Source: Paracyclopina nana
Taxonomy: Eukaryota; Arthropoda; Copepoda; Cyclopoida; Cyclopettidae
NCBI GenBank assembly: GCA_019096065.1
Contig: JAGUCH010000001.1
Location: 12,090,001 to 12,154,000, forward strand
Direction of reading: 5' to 3'
DNA: 64,000 bases
Shown piece after piece: positions 19,936 to 33,540 of this stretch. Positions within the stretch are counted from its first letter, which is position 1, and every line of letters starts with the position of its first letter. Both the position numbers and the translations under genes were made by a program. The notes under the pieces were generated by a model. The model was given only the letters and a program-made list of their open reading frames with translations. It was not told the origin of the DNA and made no database searches.

Positions 19936-22147
19936 CTTTCCTCATATACTACAACACACAACCAGACGTCTGTTGTCAGCTGTGTACAAAAGCTAAGCAA
20001 GGAAGGGTGTCTCGCCTAGCTGGCTTCCCTAGACAGCTCATCGTCGACGTCGTCGTCTACAGTAATAATAACCAAGCTTTTCACAATGAGTAAATCGCAG
20101 AAAACGAATCGGGAGGAAATTCTTCAATGAGTCAACAAGTTTGCTTCAATTCCAAGACTCCACCCCGCACCACCAGCACAGTAGTAGTGGTAATAAGACG
20201 AGTCATCTCAATTGGTGTGAATGTGCCAACGACAACGGCAGCAGCAGCAGCAGCAGATCTTGATCAAGTTGTTGTTGGTGGTATGCTGCAGAACTACGTA
20301 CTGCTAGTAGTAGTATTTTTTATGGTCGAAATAGTTTCTGCATAGTTCTTCCATTCCATCTGGAATAATGGTGGTGGAGTAGTAACCTGTAATCATATGC
20401 TACACAAATATACACACACCCATCTAGTTTTCTGAAGCTGGCCATATTCACACACACAAGTATACGTAGCATACACACTATACTCAACAGGGGTCAATTG
20501 CTGATGCTGCTATAGCTCTCCTCCAGAAATGCAGCCATATATTAAACGAACGCAGGAATCTAGACAAACGATGTCATGCTAGTGTTGTCATCACTCCGCC
20601 TCTTTCCTTTACCCTACCACCACCACCATCTATGTATGACCAAATGAGTAGAAAAACGAGGCCAGCGATGGTCATCAGCACCACCTGTCCTATACAGTTG
20701 AAACCATTTTCCAGGAACGTGAACCTAAATCTCAAGGTTCAATAGTGTTGTTTCCACACTGGAACATGCCATAATTATAATTTTTGATGTGAACTATGGC
20801 TAGCTCATGCGTGACTCGTGCGCGCGCGCGCGCGTGAGCGAGAGAGAGTCAGCAATAAACAACCATGCTGCATTTATTGGTCCACACAACAATTATGACC
20901 ACCACCACCAAAAAGAATAAGGTACCTACATGCACTCAAATTCCCTGCTGCTCCTGCCATTTGATAGACAAATCGTGAGTCCGCTGCTGCAATGGCGACG
21001 ACACGCACACTTTTGGGGAAAAAAGTAGTGGGAGGAGGAGGCAAAGTGGTTGTAGGAGATGAGGGGAGATTTATCGACAAACTTGGCTCTTTTCTACACA
21101 GTCAACGAGAAGAAAACTTGTGTGTTGGTGGTGGTAGATCCACCGAGCTCAGCTGGGGCAAAAAAGGCTCAGTCTCCAGGATACCCTATAAACGTAAGCC
21201 TAGGCCAGTGAAATTCAAAATTCACTGTAGCATGGACTTGGTATTTCTTTTTTAAATGAGGACCCCCGATTACCAAAAGTTGCTGCCCATTTAGACACTG
21301 CGCCTGTGGCGCTTGATAAACTACGATTTCTTCGTGCCCCAGTACGTGACTTTGGGCAATGCCATTTTTTATCACCGTTTTTACTCCTAATTATTCCCCG
21401 ACAATAATGGAGCGCCGAAAAGTTGCTCCTCTTCGACTTTTCTCACGCGGAGAAAAGCACCACACACACTCACTGCTCTGCAGCATGTATACCATAGCAC
21501 ACAGCAGTAAAACAGTCACCGTTCCAATAAAAACAAAGCTGCCAAAGAAGGCAAGAAGAAGAGTAGCTTCAGCAAACTTTTAAAAGCTTTACCATGTCGT
21601 TTTTCCCCAGGGCGCTTGCATCCATCCAAGATCCCTAACTCCATCATCCCCCCTTTTCTGATGACTGACATGGAGTCAAAATTAGCAATCAACTCTGCAC
21701 TACAGCGAGCTGGTGAACTTTGACTCAGAAATTGTGGGGCCAGCTACATAAATCGTGTTTGTTCCGTCCCAGCTACACTGAGAGCTAATTTGGGCGAAAA
21801 CAGCGTAGCGCCGCGGCCACTAGTAAATGTACACATATATATACTGCATATAACTATGCGAAGCGTCCACCCTAGACAAATTATGTGGGAATGCGAGACC
21901 TCAATGGAATCAAAATGGATTTTAATCTCCTTGTACTGGCACGATTGAAGAAGGTCAATATCAACTGGAGATTAATGTGCGATAACTGTTGGTACTTTTA
22001 TGGTATACATGGGATGATCTCTTTTTAATGACCCAAGATATGAGTTAAGGCTCATTCACGTGGTCGTAACCACATTAAGTTCCAGGAGGCTGCTTTTAAA
22101 GCTATTCCACGCCGCTTGGGAACGAAGTGTCAAGATCGATTTATGAT
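19936..22147. other. Non-coding, no gene seen
   Basis: Short frames only; CAG run near 20241, CA microsatellites near 20410-20460, and a CG tract at 20821. Nothing resembles an exon or RNA gene. Confidence 0.5.
20821..20834. repeat. (CG)n tract
   Basis: Seven CG units, preceded by GTG and followed by TGAGCGAGAGAG. Confidence 0.85.
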
Positions 22148-22150
22148 TAA

Positions 22151-22591
22151 GGCCTGGATCAGCTGGTTATTTCACCGCAATTTTGAGCGCCGTAATTACG
22201 ATGCAATTGTCAACATAACAGCGATCAGCTGGTAATTGTAATCCAATTTTTGCTATGTGCAAAAATTACTTCTTTAGCGGGTTTAAAGTAAAACTTTAAG
22301 ACCAAAATTAAAAAAATGGGATCATTAGAGCTTAAACTATCAAGAACAGCCTCTGTTATGACAAATAAGGACAAAAAATAGGCCAACTTAAATTGCAAAG
22401 GTTTGGCTGACTTTACTCTTAAAGTTCCGCCGCTACTTTGCTCGCCGAAATTGCACTGCAATTATCTGTAGTAGCTAATTATTTCGAGTTAATTAGTAGT
22501 AGCTGATCCACTTAAATTGCAGCGCAATTACAAACAGCAGCTGAAATTATAACCGAAATTGCGCTGCAATCAGGACCAGCTGATCCAGGCC
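22151..22591. mobile_element. 441-bp PIF/Harbinger-like MITE
   Basis: A perfect 17-bp terminal inverted repeat (GGCCTGGATCAGCTGGT) is flanked by TAA on both sides (22148-22150 and 22592-22594). A TWA duplication is typical of PIF/Harbinger. Inner sequence repeats variants of AATTGCGCTGCAAT and ATCAGCTGGT near both ends. No transposase frame is present. Confidence 0.75.
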
Positions 22592-22594
22592 TAA

Positions 22595-24011
22595 ATTTTT
22601 TAACGCTCCTTAGAGTATATGGTTTTCGGTTAATGCCATCGCACACAACCGTCCAGTTTTATGCTGAACTCAAGAAGATCATTTAAGGTAAACCAGCGCA
22701 AAGCAGATTCAACGTCTAACTACCTGCTTTTTGGTTTTAGCAACTCCGCAACTGTTTCATGTCCCTCGCAACTCTTTAAATCTGATCAAAGGGTCCATTT
22801 TTTTAGCAAGTTTGGTTGTACTAGAAGTAGTAGTGTGCGATCCAAAAATTGATGCAGGAGCCCAGCTACCATGCACCACAAGTTGAAAAAAATATGCGTG
22901 TATACCGTGGCAGTGAATGGGCTTCTACCTTGTGTCATTGAAAGAAGATGATCCCAAGCATGCCCCTGCTCGCACAAGCCGTTATCGCACATTAACTCTA
23001 GCTACATACATTGTCCTTCTGGGCCTCGTTGTTGGAGATACTCTATCACATGAAAAGAAGTTGAGCCAGTCTGGCTGCATAGTCATAGCACTACATGGTG
23101 TGGCTGTTATTATCATTGTTGAAGCAATACGGTTCGACGTCCGCCGCCGCAGTTGTCTTTGCCCGAGGCCATCTTGGCTGCTCAGAGCTTCTGATCTTTG
23201 CAGGGTACTGCAAATCAAATCATCTTTCTCACGCCAAAGCCAAAGAAATGTGAGGCTCATCCCCAGATGATCCAATTGCATTATTGATTTTCGACTGATC
23301 GCCATGGCGGAATCATTAAGTTCGCCTTTTCAGTTGTGCAGGATGACAAATGGAAGGCTAGAAAGTAGACGAGCCTGATGAGCAACATGACGACCTTCCT
23401 TCACTAATTAAGTATTTGCCTCAATGGACCTAATCATATTAGAGCCAGAAAGGAACTAGAGTACGTAATTTGCCATCGTCCTCCTCCGACCTCAAAATGA
23501 ACTTTGTCAGGAATATGGGAGCAGCTGCAGCAGCAAATTAAGCAGGTATACGAAACTACTACAAACAGTACGTAATAGCACGAAAAACTGCTGACCAGTC
23601 ATCGAATGGAAGAACCCTGTTAATCGTCCCAGTTGTCATCCTGGAAGCTGTGTGGTGGAAGGCCATTGACTATGGCACAACACACAAGATATCAACCTTC
23701 TTCTTCTTAGATGATGATGATGATGATGGTGACGTTATTGTGACTACTCGATCATTAGAGCTGGCTCCCATGAATCACTGCAGAGGTCGTCCAAATTAGA
23801 AAAGTGGTGGCGCAAAGTTTCCTCTCTGGCTCCCCGCATTTTGAAAGTCGAGAACAATCGCCAGGTTCACAATGATTTATGGCTCAGCCATGATGGCAGG
23901 CAGTCAAGCAAGAAAGTCTGATATTCATTTAGCCAAAAAACGACAACGGCCACACCACTTTTTCTCCCACCACAAAAGGCCCCCAAAAGCTGGCTTGTAG
24001 TCGCAGTTGAT
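22595..24011. other. Non-coding, no gene seen
   Basis: The overlapping plus and minus frames near 22917-23305 (117 and 107 codons) mirror each other and have no recognisable domain. A GAT microsatellite is at 23710. Confidence 0.5.
23710..23728. repeat. (GAT)n microsatellite
   Basis: Six ATG/GAT units in non-coding sequence. Confidence 0.8.
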
Positions 24012-24020
24012 GTCGTGAAC

Positions 24021-24835
24021 GGGCGCCATCAATAACGACGACACTTTTGCGAGAGTTGCAATTGTGTCGACACTTTTGCGAGAGATATTTTAATGTCGAC
24101 ATTTTTTTGACTCCATAATGTCTTTACGTCGACACTTTTGTGAGAGATGCTTTTGTGTCGACACACCAGTGTAATATTAGCGTAGACACATCATGCTTTA
24201 ATGTAGACACTTCATGTTTTTATGTCGACAAACAATGCTTTTGCGTAGACAGAATTTGCAGCCATTTTAGTGTTCATCTTGACTAGGTCAAGGGCTACCT
24301 AAGGTATTTAATGAAAAAAGCTAATGATGTTTTTTCCCTTTAAAAATAGCTTAAGATTTCGCTGCACCATTCTCAGTTCTCAAAATATAAGCTCACAATA
24401 CACTTAAATGCATGTTTGCTTTAAGTTGATCACAAGTACTGATGACGTCACGTCACGCCAGCTCAATCAGCATCCCAAAAAACGCAAGTTCATCTGCAAA
24501 ATATCTCAAAAAATATTGAGAAAATAAGAGTTTTAAGATTAAAAATAAGAATGCTATAGCAGTCAATGATGCAGCTAGCTAACATAGTGCTGGTGTGTGT
24601 CGACATAAAAACATCTTGTGTCTACATTAAGATATCTTCTGTCGACGCTAAAATGTCTGATGTCGACATTAAAAGAACATGAGCAAACCTGTCGATTTTA
24701 TTGTATACCAGGTTGTCGATATTAAAACAACTATGACAAAAGTGTCGTCTTAAGTGAATGCCCGATGTCGACGTTAATACAACTCATTCATTCGACGTAA
24801 AAACAACTCTAAAGTCGACGTTAATGTGCTACCCC
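24021..24835. mobile_element. 815-bp non-autonomous DNA transposon with GTCGAC subterminal arrays
   Basis: Flanked by the direct repeat GTCGTGAACG (24012-24021 and 24836-24845; the last G may belong to the element, so the duplication is 9-10 bp). The ends are GGGCGCCATCAATAACG on the left and, read inward from the right, GGGGTAGCACATTAACG. The outer 200-250 bp at each end are arrays of the palindrome GTCGAC, followed by a T-run on the left (TGTCGACACTTTTG) and an A-run on the right (TGTCGACATTAAAA), about ten exact copies plus variants. The middle is unrelated AT-rich sequence with no open frame. Confidence 0.78.
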
Positions 24836-24845
24836 GTCGTGAACG

Positions 24846-27800
24846 TGGTGCACCTGCTTAGTGGCAGCTCGTTTACAGGGTGGCCCCAAAATTAGTTGAC
24901 CAGCAGTGCACCTAGCAACTTGTAATTATATTAAATTACTGGCTGTTTGAGGCAAATTCAGAAACGTGGGACCAGAATTGATGCTTCTGTAAATGAGGAA
25001 TGAATTTGCCCTACAAAAGTTTGCCTTCTATGAACAGAAAAATGGTGATAAATTAGCAATAGCGTTGGGCTTGACTTGAACAAATGAGCCATCACGGATA
25101 TACACAGCACGCCAGTCGAAGCCGGGCACGCCACATTTGAGTACCCGCCTTGGCAGCAGAGAGGTCAGCTGACAACAGCTCAGTGACACCTGAGCAACTA
25201 TTTTTAAGGCCGCTCTCCCGATGGAGGGCACCCAATTTGAACGTTTCCACGCCATTGTAGGATCTAGCAGAGGAGCAGGAGGTCCTCTCCCAGATCCTAT
25301 ATGCAATATGTTTCATGCAGCATGATCGATCTTTTTTGGCCAGTGTTGCTGCTGCCGCAGGAGGAGCTTGGCGCTCGTTTTTAAGGCCAGAAAAGATCTT
25401 TTCAAGCTTTGAGCAGCTGCAGAACTAAAGTGTCCTGGAATCAAAAACTGCTGGCCGGCATTCAAAAGCATCTGACATTTACTGCACACAGCAGCCCCGC
25501 GAGCGAGGCTAGCTCTCCTTTTCAGATGGAATGGCTATAATAAAACTTGGATTTGATAATGGAAAAAAGTCGGTTTGCTTGTGTCTGGATTTTGCACACA
25601 ACGTTGTTGAGACATATGCCTTCCTGTTAATTCTTATCCTGCTACAGAGAAAACTGTAGCCATGCTAGATGGAATTAGTCATCTTTTCATATCGATCAGT
25701 CCATTCACAGCGTAATTCAGTTTGAACCAGATAGAAGAAAAAAATCGCGTTTTCAGAGCTGTACATAGCAACAAGGGACCGAAAGTGTATAAAGAAACCC
25801 CACGGCTCATTGCTGCAGCTGATCCAAACATGCTATTTTCGTAATTTAAACTGACCACTCTTTTTTGCTCAAAAGCTACTGAGATGACCGGCCGGATAAT
25901 GGAAAATTCCACCCATAATGCGACAACAACAGCTGAGAATTAAGGGTTAGTGCCGCAGCGAAACAATCCGCTCAATACTCCTCACTTTCAAATAATTAAA
26001 TTTCTAAAAGCAGAATTATAATTCACTGGTTTTGCTTGGCAAGCTGACAGCTGGTGAAAAGCGTGCTGAATTTAGCATATCCTTCATTCAGTTGGAAACC
26101 AGTTTTGTCAGTCAGATTTTGAGTTTCCTGTCCTCGGTTGAGATACTATTTTGGTAGCATTCCTCAGTACTTATTCCGAATTTCATCAGAGCATAAAGCG
26201 GGCCTATTGAGTGATCCTTCAGGTACAGAAAAAAAAACAAGTGCATTCAAAGCGAACGTGGATGCAAACAAATCCTGATAAATAATGTCTTGTTAGAGCA
26301 CGGTTAATTGATGAAGTCAGGCATCCATGCAAATGCACTCTGCTATAAATAAGCCAGCTTGATCACAACAACAATTTCAGCTGAACTTTGAAAATGGCTG
26401 CTATTTTGGATGGGTGTGGCGGCCTATCGTCATTTCCCCGGAAGGCATTAGTGCGTTTCGAACCACAGCAATTCCAGGCAGATGATGGAGTTTCTGAATG
26501 CAGCGCACTACTACAATGTACTAATATTAGCCATATCCTTTAGTGCGTGATCAGGTTCCATAGTTTAAAACGATATCTAGCTGCTAGCTTTGCAGGTGTG
26601 TCAATATTGGGTGAGTGGCACCTGAGCTTTATTTGATTTTGTCAGCTAATCTTTTGGCGTTTTCTGTCGTAGCTCGCGCTGTTCTGCGGCCTTTTTTCTC
26701 ACTTCTGCCATCGGGGAAACTTGAGGATAAATGTAAGCGCGGCCCTTTCAAATAGATTGAGCTGCTACCGGTAAGTGAAATAAATGCTCGTTTCGCAATG
26801 GTGATGGTAAAAGGGAATCACGGTGAATGAGCACTGTGATGAGTGATGAATGCTGCTTCGTATACATAGTAATGCATTTTCAGAAAACTGTGCCTTATCT
26901 GGGAATGTTGTAGAAAGGCTCAAACATCAATCAAAAGCTAAACTGCTTTCCAACATGTGTGTGACTCTGCTGAAGAAAAAGGAATTAGGTCAGGCAGCAG
27001 CAGGCCTGGGGAAGAGAAGTTGATGCAAAAAATTACATCTTCCATTAGGTCCTAAAACGTCCCTCATACAGCATTCTACCTAGGCATTATATATAACGAT
27101 GTGATGGCGACGCTTAAGGGCTTTTTTTGCTGTAGATTTGCTACATGGAAGCCGTTCATCCATAAGTAAGAAGATGACTGTGCTTTTCAACTTTGCAGAC
27201 ATTCTCAATAACTTATAAGCCTAGAGTGTTACCAAGGCCTACTATTTCTGCCACACAGTTTAGCCTTGCAGTAAGTATATTGTGGTGGGGTAAACTTATT
27301 ACGAGCAAACACATCCTTGTTTGAGTAGTCGGGAGAGATCATCTATCCGAATTTGAGGCTGGCTTTTTTGGAAGAGCTTAGCCTGAGCAGCAGAATACGT
27401 CCGAAAGTTGGGCTTTAGACTAATTGAATCCGTGAGAAAAAGGTCAACTGCAGCTGTAACTTTTACATGATTGTGCTCTTGGGCAAGCACTTCTTGTTTA
27501 TAGGCAGCAGCAGGGGCCATCATCGCGAGGAGAGCGAGAGAGGCCTAGCAAAAAATCGAGGCCGTCGCCATAAAAAACGAGGAACTCACGAGTTATTGAG
27601 GGAATGCTTACTATGTATGAAAATGTGAAAGCCTAGAAGCAGCAAAAAGTAAAGAGATTTTCCTTTCAATCATGATACCAAGGCAGGATCCAGAAAGTTG
27701 GTAGCATACAGCAAAAAGTCCTCCTCAACATGTGTTGATAAAGTGGAGGAGCGCATGTAAAAAAAGACGACGCGAGAAGGGCCTTTTCCTATTGTATTTA

Positions 27801-29226
27801 GTTGTGAGTGTGTGTGTGTGTGTACTAGATACGAGGTGCATGGGGTGGGGCCTGTGTGTTCGTTTGGCACCATGCAATCTAGAGCGCAAAAAATGACCTA
27901 GAAACGGCCTCAAACAGAAAGCTGCTGCTATATACGTAGGGAGAGCACAAAAAACGACAAGAAGGAAATTGGTGAAAGCCCCTATGGATTCATTACTTAA
28001 CGTGGAAAAATGATATACACTTTATGCTACAACATAACAGCAGCACTTTGAGGCAAAACAACCGGACGATGATGAGTAATCAAAAAACTGCATTTTCTCC
28101 CCGCGTACCATCAAGCTTACTGTACTCTCGCGTTAATCGAAATGTAACAACAATACCATTAGCTAACTATTTTTTGCTTTAACTCGGGAAGAAGAGAGAG
28201 AGATCCCGCCAAAGCAAAAAATAGAATAGCATATAACATTGTTGTGCGTTGTCGATCTGTAGAAACGTAGCACTATATAGCAAAATACTAGTCGTGTTGT
28301 ACGTTGTTACAAATTAATCATCACTCGCTCCCTTCTTTTCATAGCAGGTGCACCGCAACTGTGCATGTGTGTGTGTGTACATTGGAGTGAACTACGCAAA
28401 CTTTAACTTGGTTTGATGTTTCTGGCTTCAAAGATACATAAATTGTTCGGGCGTGACTGGCTGCTTTCCTGAAATGACATACGGGCTGTGTGACCGGCTT
28501 TTTGCGTTAGTTTTCAGGATAACTTTTTTAAGCACTTATGAATGTTAGCAGAAATAGTCTTACGGAGAACAGATGCCTAAACTATCATTACTCCCAGCAA
28601 TAATGGCAGAAATCCGTTCATGAACGATAATTATGATTGCTTTTAACGATACGAAGATATTTGTGATTTTGTGCGTTTGCCATTTGTCTGCTTGAAACGT
28701 TTTCAGAGGGAGCTAAAAAATAATTGAGGCCAACTTTTCGTTCATCTGCTAATCTTTGATCTACAATGCGTAGAATATGTTTAATATCTTATCTCATTCT
28801 ATGGCTGGATTAACATATTAATATTAAATGGGTTTTATTTCCATCGTGGCACACGTAACGTCATTCGTCATGAAGTTCAGCTTTTCGGTTGGTTGCAATT
28901 TAAAGGTTTTTCAGTAGAACGTAGCAGCAGTATAATGTAAAATTAAAGCAAGGAAGCCAAAATAGAGCATAAAATACCATGTTGCATGTATGTGGCCCTA
29001 TTTTTTGCACACTCACTGTACCCTATATCGCACATGTTCCACAACTCACTCACACAACTTTCCTGTGCAATGTCCAATAAAATACGCTACAATTGCTCTT
29101 TTCCAAAGGATTTGATTTCTAAGGAGCCATCAACAAAAAAGGAAACTCTATATTTAGTACTAGCAAAATATCTAAACAGGCAACCTCAGGTTTCTTTCAA
29201 TTAGGAAATATTTTTCTAACCATAGT
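24846..29226. other. Non-coding, no gene seen
   Basis: Holds the hairpin at 28146 and a GT run near 27810. Minus-strand frames at 25028-25316 and 27299-27523 look slightly protein-like but are under 95 codons and match no family I know. Confidence 0.5.
28146..28247. repeat. Imperfect hairpin of about 100 nt
   Basis: CTATTTTTTGCTTT (28167-28180) pairs perfectly with 28211-28224. Inside, CGGGA pairs with TCCCG. Outside, AACAACAAT (from 28146) pairs with ATTGTTGTG (to 28246) with a few mismatches between. The size and shape resemble a microRNA precursor or a tiny foldback element. Confidence 0.45.
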
Positions 29227-29380
29227 AGCCCGGTTCCAACAAGGAAAATCAGCAAAGTCAGGAGACGTAACTTGACTTTTTAGCATAGTCAGGTCACAGC
29301 TAGCTCGCGCGCTCAGCTCAACCTGACTTAACTGGTTTACCGTACTATGCTATGCTGATATCCCGTGTTGGAACCGGGCT
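29227..29380. mobile_element. 155-bp palindromic MITE family, copy 1
   Basis: Begins AGCCCGGTTCCAACA and ends with its complement; flanked by AGT on both sides. Much of the interior is self-complementary around a centre containing TAGCTCGCGCGCTCAGCT. It shares termini and centre with copies 2 and 3 but is more diverged between them. Confidence 0.8.
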
Positions 29381-32300
29381 AGTATAATCATCAGGTCTTA
29401 TTGAAAGACCCCAGAAAACACCAACAAATATTTTGGCAAAAACCACTGAAGGAAAGCTCTACATGTTTAAGAATGACCTTTCTTTTTTGTTAAACTAGTT
29501 TGACAGACAAAAAATGACTTTTGTTGCCCTAGTGCATGAAAACCAGGTAAAACGTGACTAATGCATTTAAATTCACCAACTTTGCGGAAAAAGCCGAGGA
29601 TGAGTTAATTTTCTGAATCAACACACATGTCGCAGCAAAAAACTTTTGCTGTTACAATAAAAAATTTAAATTCAATCAAGCATTTGCTACAGACAGGTTT
29701 GGTGACTTCTGGCCAATCTTTGTGGCTGCAGCTATTTAGGGAAAGCCATTATTGGTTAGCGAAGGTTATTTTGAACAATAAGGAGAAAAAATGTAGCAAT
29801 AACAATACAGTTGCCCGAATCATTAGGGCTCTACCAATCCGTTTTGTGAGGGGGGCAATATAGCTGTTAAATTGATTTGTATGGTCATGTGAGCATGCGG
29901 CGGCCACTCCATACTCGACTCAAAATCAAGATTGCCTCTTATGGCGGTACTCAACAAATTGCACAACTTTGAGTGATCACTTCCACCATCACTCACTCGA
30001 GAATTTGCAGTAGTGGTAGTTGCTCAAACTTTCGAAGATGGCATCATTTTCAATGAGAAACTCGATCAACAATATTCTCATATCCTGCTGCAAAAAGGTT
30101 GCGAGACCTACAGCACGGATTGCGACTTGGCAAGCTGGGTTGTATGGAAAAACAGTAATTGAAATATGCTCCCTTTTCTATGGCCAGCCCCATTGGAGTC
30201 TGTCAGAGGATCCGAAAATATTTGTAGGAGGCGAGTAGGGGGATGTGGGTCCATTTTTCTCGTGATATCTTAGCTTTGAGGAGACATAAGCCAGCTCATC
30301 CTCGATGTGTACTTGACTCTGGAAATGATTCTTCTCCTGACGATAGATTGTGCCTTGAAGGAGGGGCAAGTAGAGCATCTCAGAGGAAACTTGAGACGCA
30401 TAAGCTCAGATTTTATGCTCCCCTGTGTGCATGTACTGATGCTGCTGCTCTTGTCCATGTGGCATCTTTTAGGCTTTTTTATTAAAGCTGACACACCCAC
30501 GTACGCAGCAGAAGTACACCAACTAGTTTAGGCTGGCTGATTGTTTTGCCTTAACTTGTATTTTAGATGGCTAATTGCAAATCACTGGCTCCTCACGCGC
30601 GGAATGTAGCCGCGTTTGCATGTGATGAGTGGACTGACGGGGATGCATTGATGGATTGCCACTCAAAAAGGCATGCCACGAAACCTCGTTATTGCATCCA
30701 ACCATAATTGGATCACAACTTTTGAATCATCAACTTTTAACAAGACCTTATTAGCTTCTTGGCTCCTCTTCTTCCCTTTTCCCTGTTGTTGTTGAAGCAA
30801 CCGAGTTCCGAGTTTATAGTAGTTTAATGGATGATTATTTTAATTTATGCGCGCTCGAGCTACTCTAACACATATAGTCCACAAGTAGTTGCTTTTTAAG
30901 AGTTATGCATATGTAGAGTATATACCATTCTCGTGCACTTTTTAACGGGCGGTGGTAATACTATCATGCACTTTTCACTTTGGCAATTAGCAGCCAAGAC
31001 CTAGCCCACGGCCAACTAGATTTGCAAACTTGAAGCGCTTATAATTTGCATGAAGTTGGATTCGAGGAGCTGCTAATATGAAAAGTTGAAATCACAGAGT
31101 ACAACCCCCAAGAATTGCTCGGCATATACAGTATTTTGCAGCGGCTTTGGCTAATTGGGTGCGATTACGTAATGTGTCACCACGCGTGATTTTCCCAGAA
31201 AAAAATCGAAGTAGCTCCACATTCAGGCTCGTATTTAATTGTGATCTATTGCCTCCTGGGTAATTACCCAAAGTCTCACAGGGCTCTATATTAGTCTTGG
31301 TGGTCACGAACCTTGAGCTTAGGAAGTGGCTTTACTTGCCATACACAATATATTGCAAGCTACTTTTTGCCTCAGATCTCCCACTCAGTGTCACGAGTCG
31401 TTAATATCAATGCATTATCTACCTATATTCTCAACTATGTACAGCACAGGCGATAATTTATTAAAAAGTAGTAACAAAGATGGTCGTCCAGTCAAGGTCA
31501 ATCGCGACTTGCATCACAATTTAGTGGACTTCAAACACAAAGACAGCTTTTTTGCTTGCATTCAAAAGAATCAGCTCTTAATTCTGCACGTGCTCATAAA
31601 ACTGCAATGCAATTGACCTTGGCAAGTGAAAAAATAAGTTCTCACAACGGCTCGTGTGTGTGCACCACTAACTACTGGGACTACCATGATGATCCGCTTT
31701 TTCGCACGGATTTTTAGCAAAATGCAAATGCACTCCTTAATGTGGTGGTCAAGGGCCCCTTTCATGTTTCTTGTCTTCTGCCACATTACGTAATATGCCG
31801 AAAAACAATGCAAATAGCCAAGAGCGTTCGAGGGGATGTCGCATATAACATGAAAAATCCCTGCTGATATATGTTCAGGGAGATGAATATGTGAACGCGG
31901 CCAGAAAGTGCAATATAGCAAACAAAGAGCAGATTTTGATCTGATCATCGTGGTAGTAGTCCGAGGAGCAGGATGATGGCACAAAGAGGTAGAAGTGGTA
32001 ACAAGTCGCACTTCAAATGCAAATTGAATTGGTGGAGATCATGGCCTCTTGCTGGCTTGCAGTATAGTAGCACCATTGTAGTGCTGCTGACCAAGCTCGT
32101 TCAGGACGTGACCGAAATAAAATATTGCCAAGAGCCAGTAGCAGAATTTGTACATTAATATAGTAGCACAATAAAAATGTCCAACTTTGTGTTGTGTGTG
32201 TGTGTGTGCAGGAACAGCATGGTTTTTGTTTGGTCAAGGTCAGCCCAAAAACAGAGATTGCTTCTTCTTCTGCAGTAGAGGAGGAACCTTATCAATGGGA

Positions 32301-32835
32301 GTCTCAAGTTTTCGTCCTCCCCGACGTCGTCGTCAACTGATAAAATTGCCCCATTTGGGATTGCTACCGAATTCTCGAGCAAATAGCCGTTGCTGCTGCC
32401 ATGACTTGAGGCTACATGATGTTGGCAAACAGAATGCTGCTCCTTCCTCAGATAGGATCATCATCGCAACTGTTGTGTCGTCAACAACCCTTTAAGTAAG
32501 TTTTTACTATTGATTTTTGTTGTTCCACATAGGGGCCAACTATGTGTGTGTGCACGTATTCAACGTGTGTTACAAGTGCCATAAAACGAGCAAGCACCTT
32601 ATTACTCCGCTTTTAACTATGGTTGTAAAGGAATTTTCACACTCACTCTCCTCAGAAAACGCTGTCAGGTTTATTTTCCATGTACTTCTAGTAGCAGCAG
32701 CAGCAGCTGGGCCTTCTTCTGCTGCTGCACACTCACCGCAAAAACCACACAAAAGAGGCCAAGTTCCTCACGAACTGCGGTCGAAAAAATGGAGTAGTTA
32801 AATGGCATCTCGCGCATCCATTCTACAAACTCGTG
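29381..32835. other. Non-coding, no gene seen
   Basis: Unannotated unique-looking sequence with GT runs (about 32193-32207) and CAG triplets (32692-32707). The longest frame (31571-32011, minus, 146 codons) has no domain. Confidence 0.5.
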
Positions 32836-32843
32836 AATTATTC

Positions 32844-33540
32844 GGGAAACCGTACTTTGATCTACGTTTTAAGGACTACATGTTGTTTACGTTTTACGAT
32901 CTACGGCGTCATTTTTAAGATCTAGCGCGGAGTGGCTGGAGACCATTTTATACCTGAGTTTTAATATCTATTGGCGTCTGTTTTAAGGTCTAAATGACTT
33001 TTACAGCAAAATGCTAGTTTTAGGATTCGTTTCGTTTTAGTATCTACAGCTCGGAAATAATTGGTTTTAGTCTTTGCAACCTTGATATTTGCTGACTCAG
33101 TGCAAAATCTCTTTCTGAATCGGATACTTGTCTCACTTTTTGTTCATTCGCAAAAGTTTGGAAAAATTGAAAAAATCATAAATTTACTTTTTGCAGCATT
33201 ATGGGAGACTTTGCTAAGAGGCCTCGCCTCTCAATTGAGGCCCCTCTTGAAGATTTTTTGTGTATAGGTACCCATTGCATTGATAAATGCAAGAATTTGG
33301 AGCTGTCGAATGAGCGTCTGACCCAGAAACTCTACAGTCATTTACTGAGTTCAGTTCTCAGATAATAAATTCCGTAGATCGTAACACACAGGTATGTAGA
33401 TCAAAGTACTCAGGTAAAAATGTTACCAAAAAACAACATAGACCTTAAAACGACGTCAGTAGATCATAAAACAGACGCCAGTAGACATTAACATGTAGAT
33501 TTTAAAACGGACCCCTTTTTAGATCAAAGTACTGGTACCC
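32844..33540. mobile_element. 697-bp non-autonomous DNA transposon with GATC subterminal arrays
   Basis: The 8-bp duplication AATTATTC is at 32836-32843 and 33541-33548. The 21-bp terminal inverted repeats (32844-32864 and 33520-33540) agree at 18 positions and share GTACTTTGATCTA. The left third repeats GATCTACGTTTTA-like units; the right third repeats GTAGATCATAAAA-like units in inverted sense. A second internal copy of the right terminus lies near 33395. No transposase frame is present. Confidence 0.8.

Noticed and set aside
22917-23305. Overlapping 117- and 107-codon frames on opposite strands
   Set aside because: Mirror frames of the same stretch, with no motif and no splice partners.
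24021-24835. GTCGAC array read as a CRISPR-like or satellite array
   Set aside because: Spacing is irregular, orientation flips between the two ends, and flanking duplications mark a transposon. The genome is eukaryotic.
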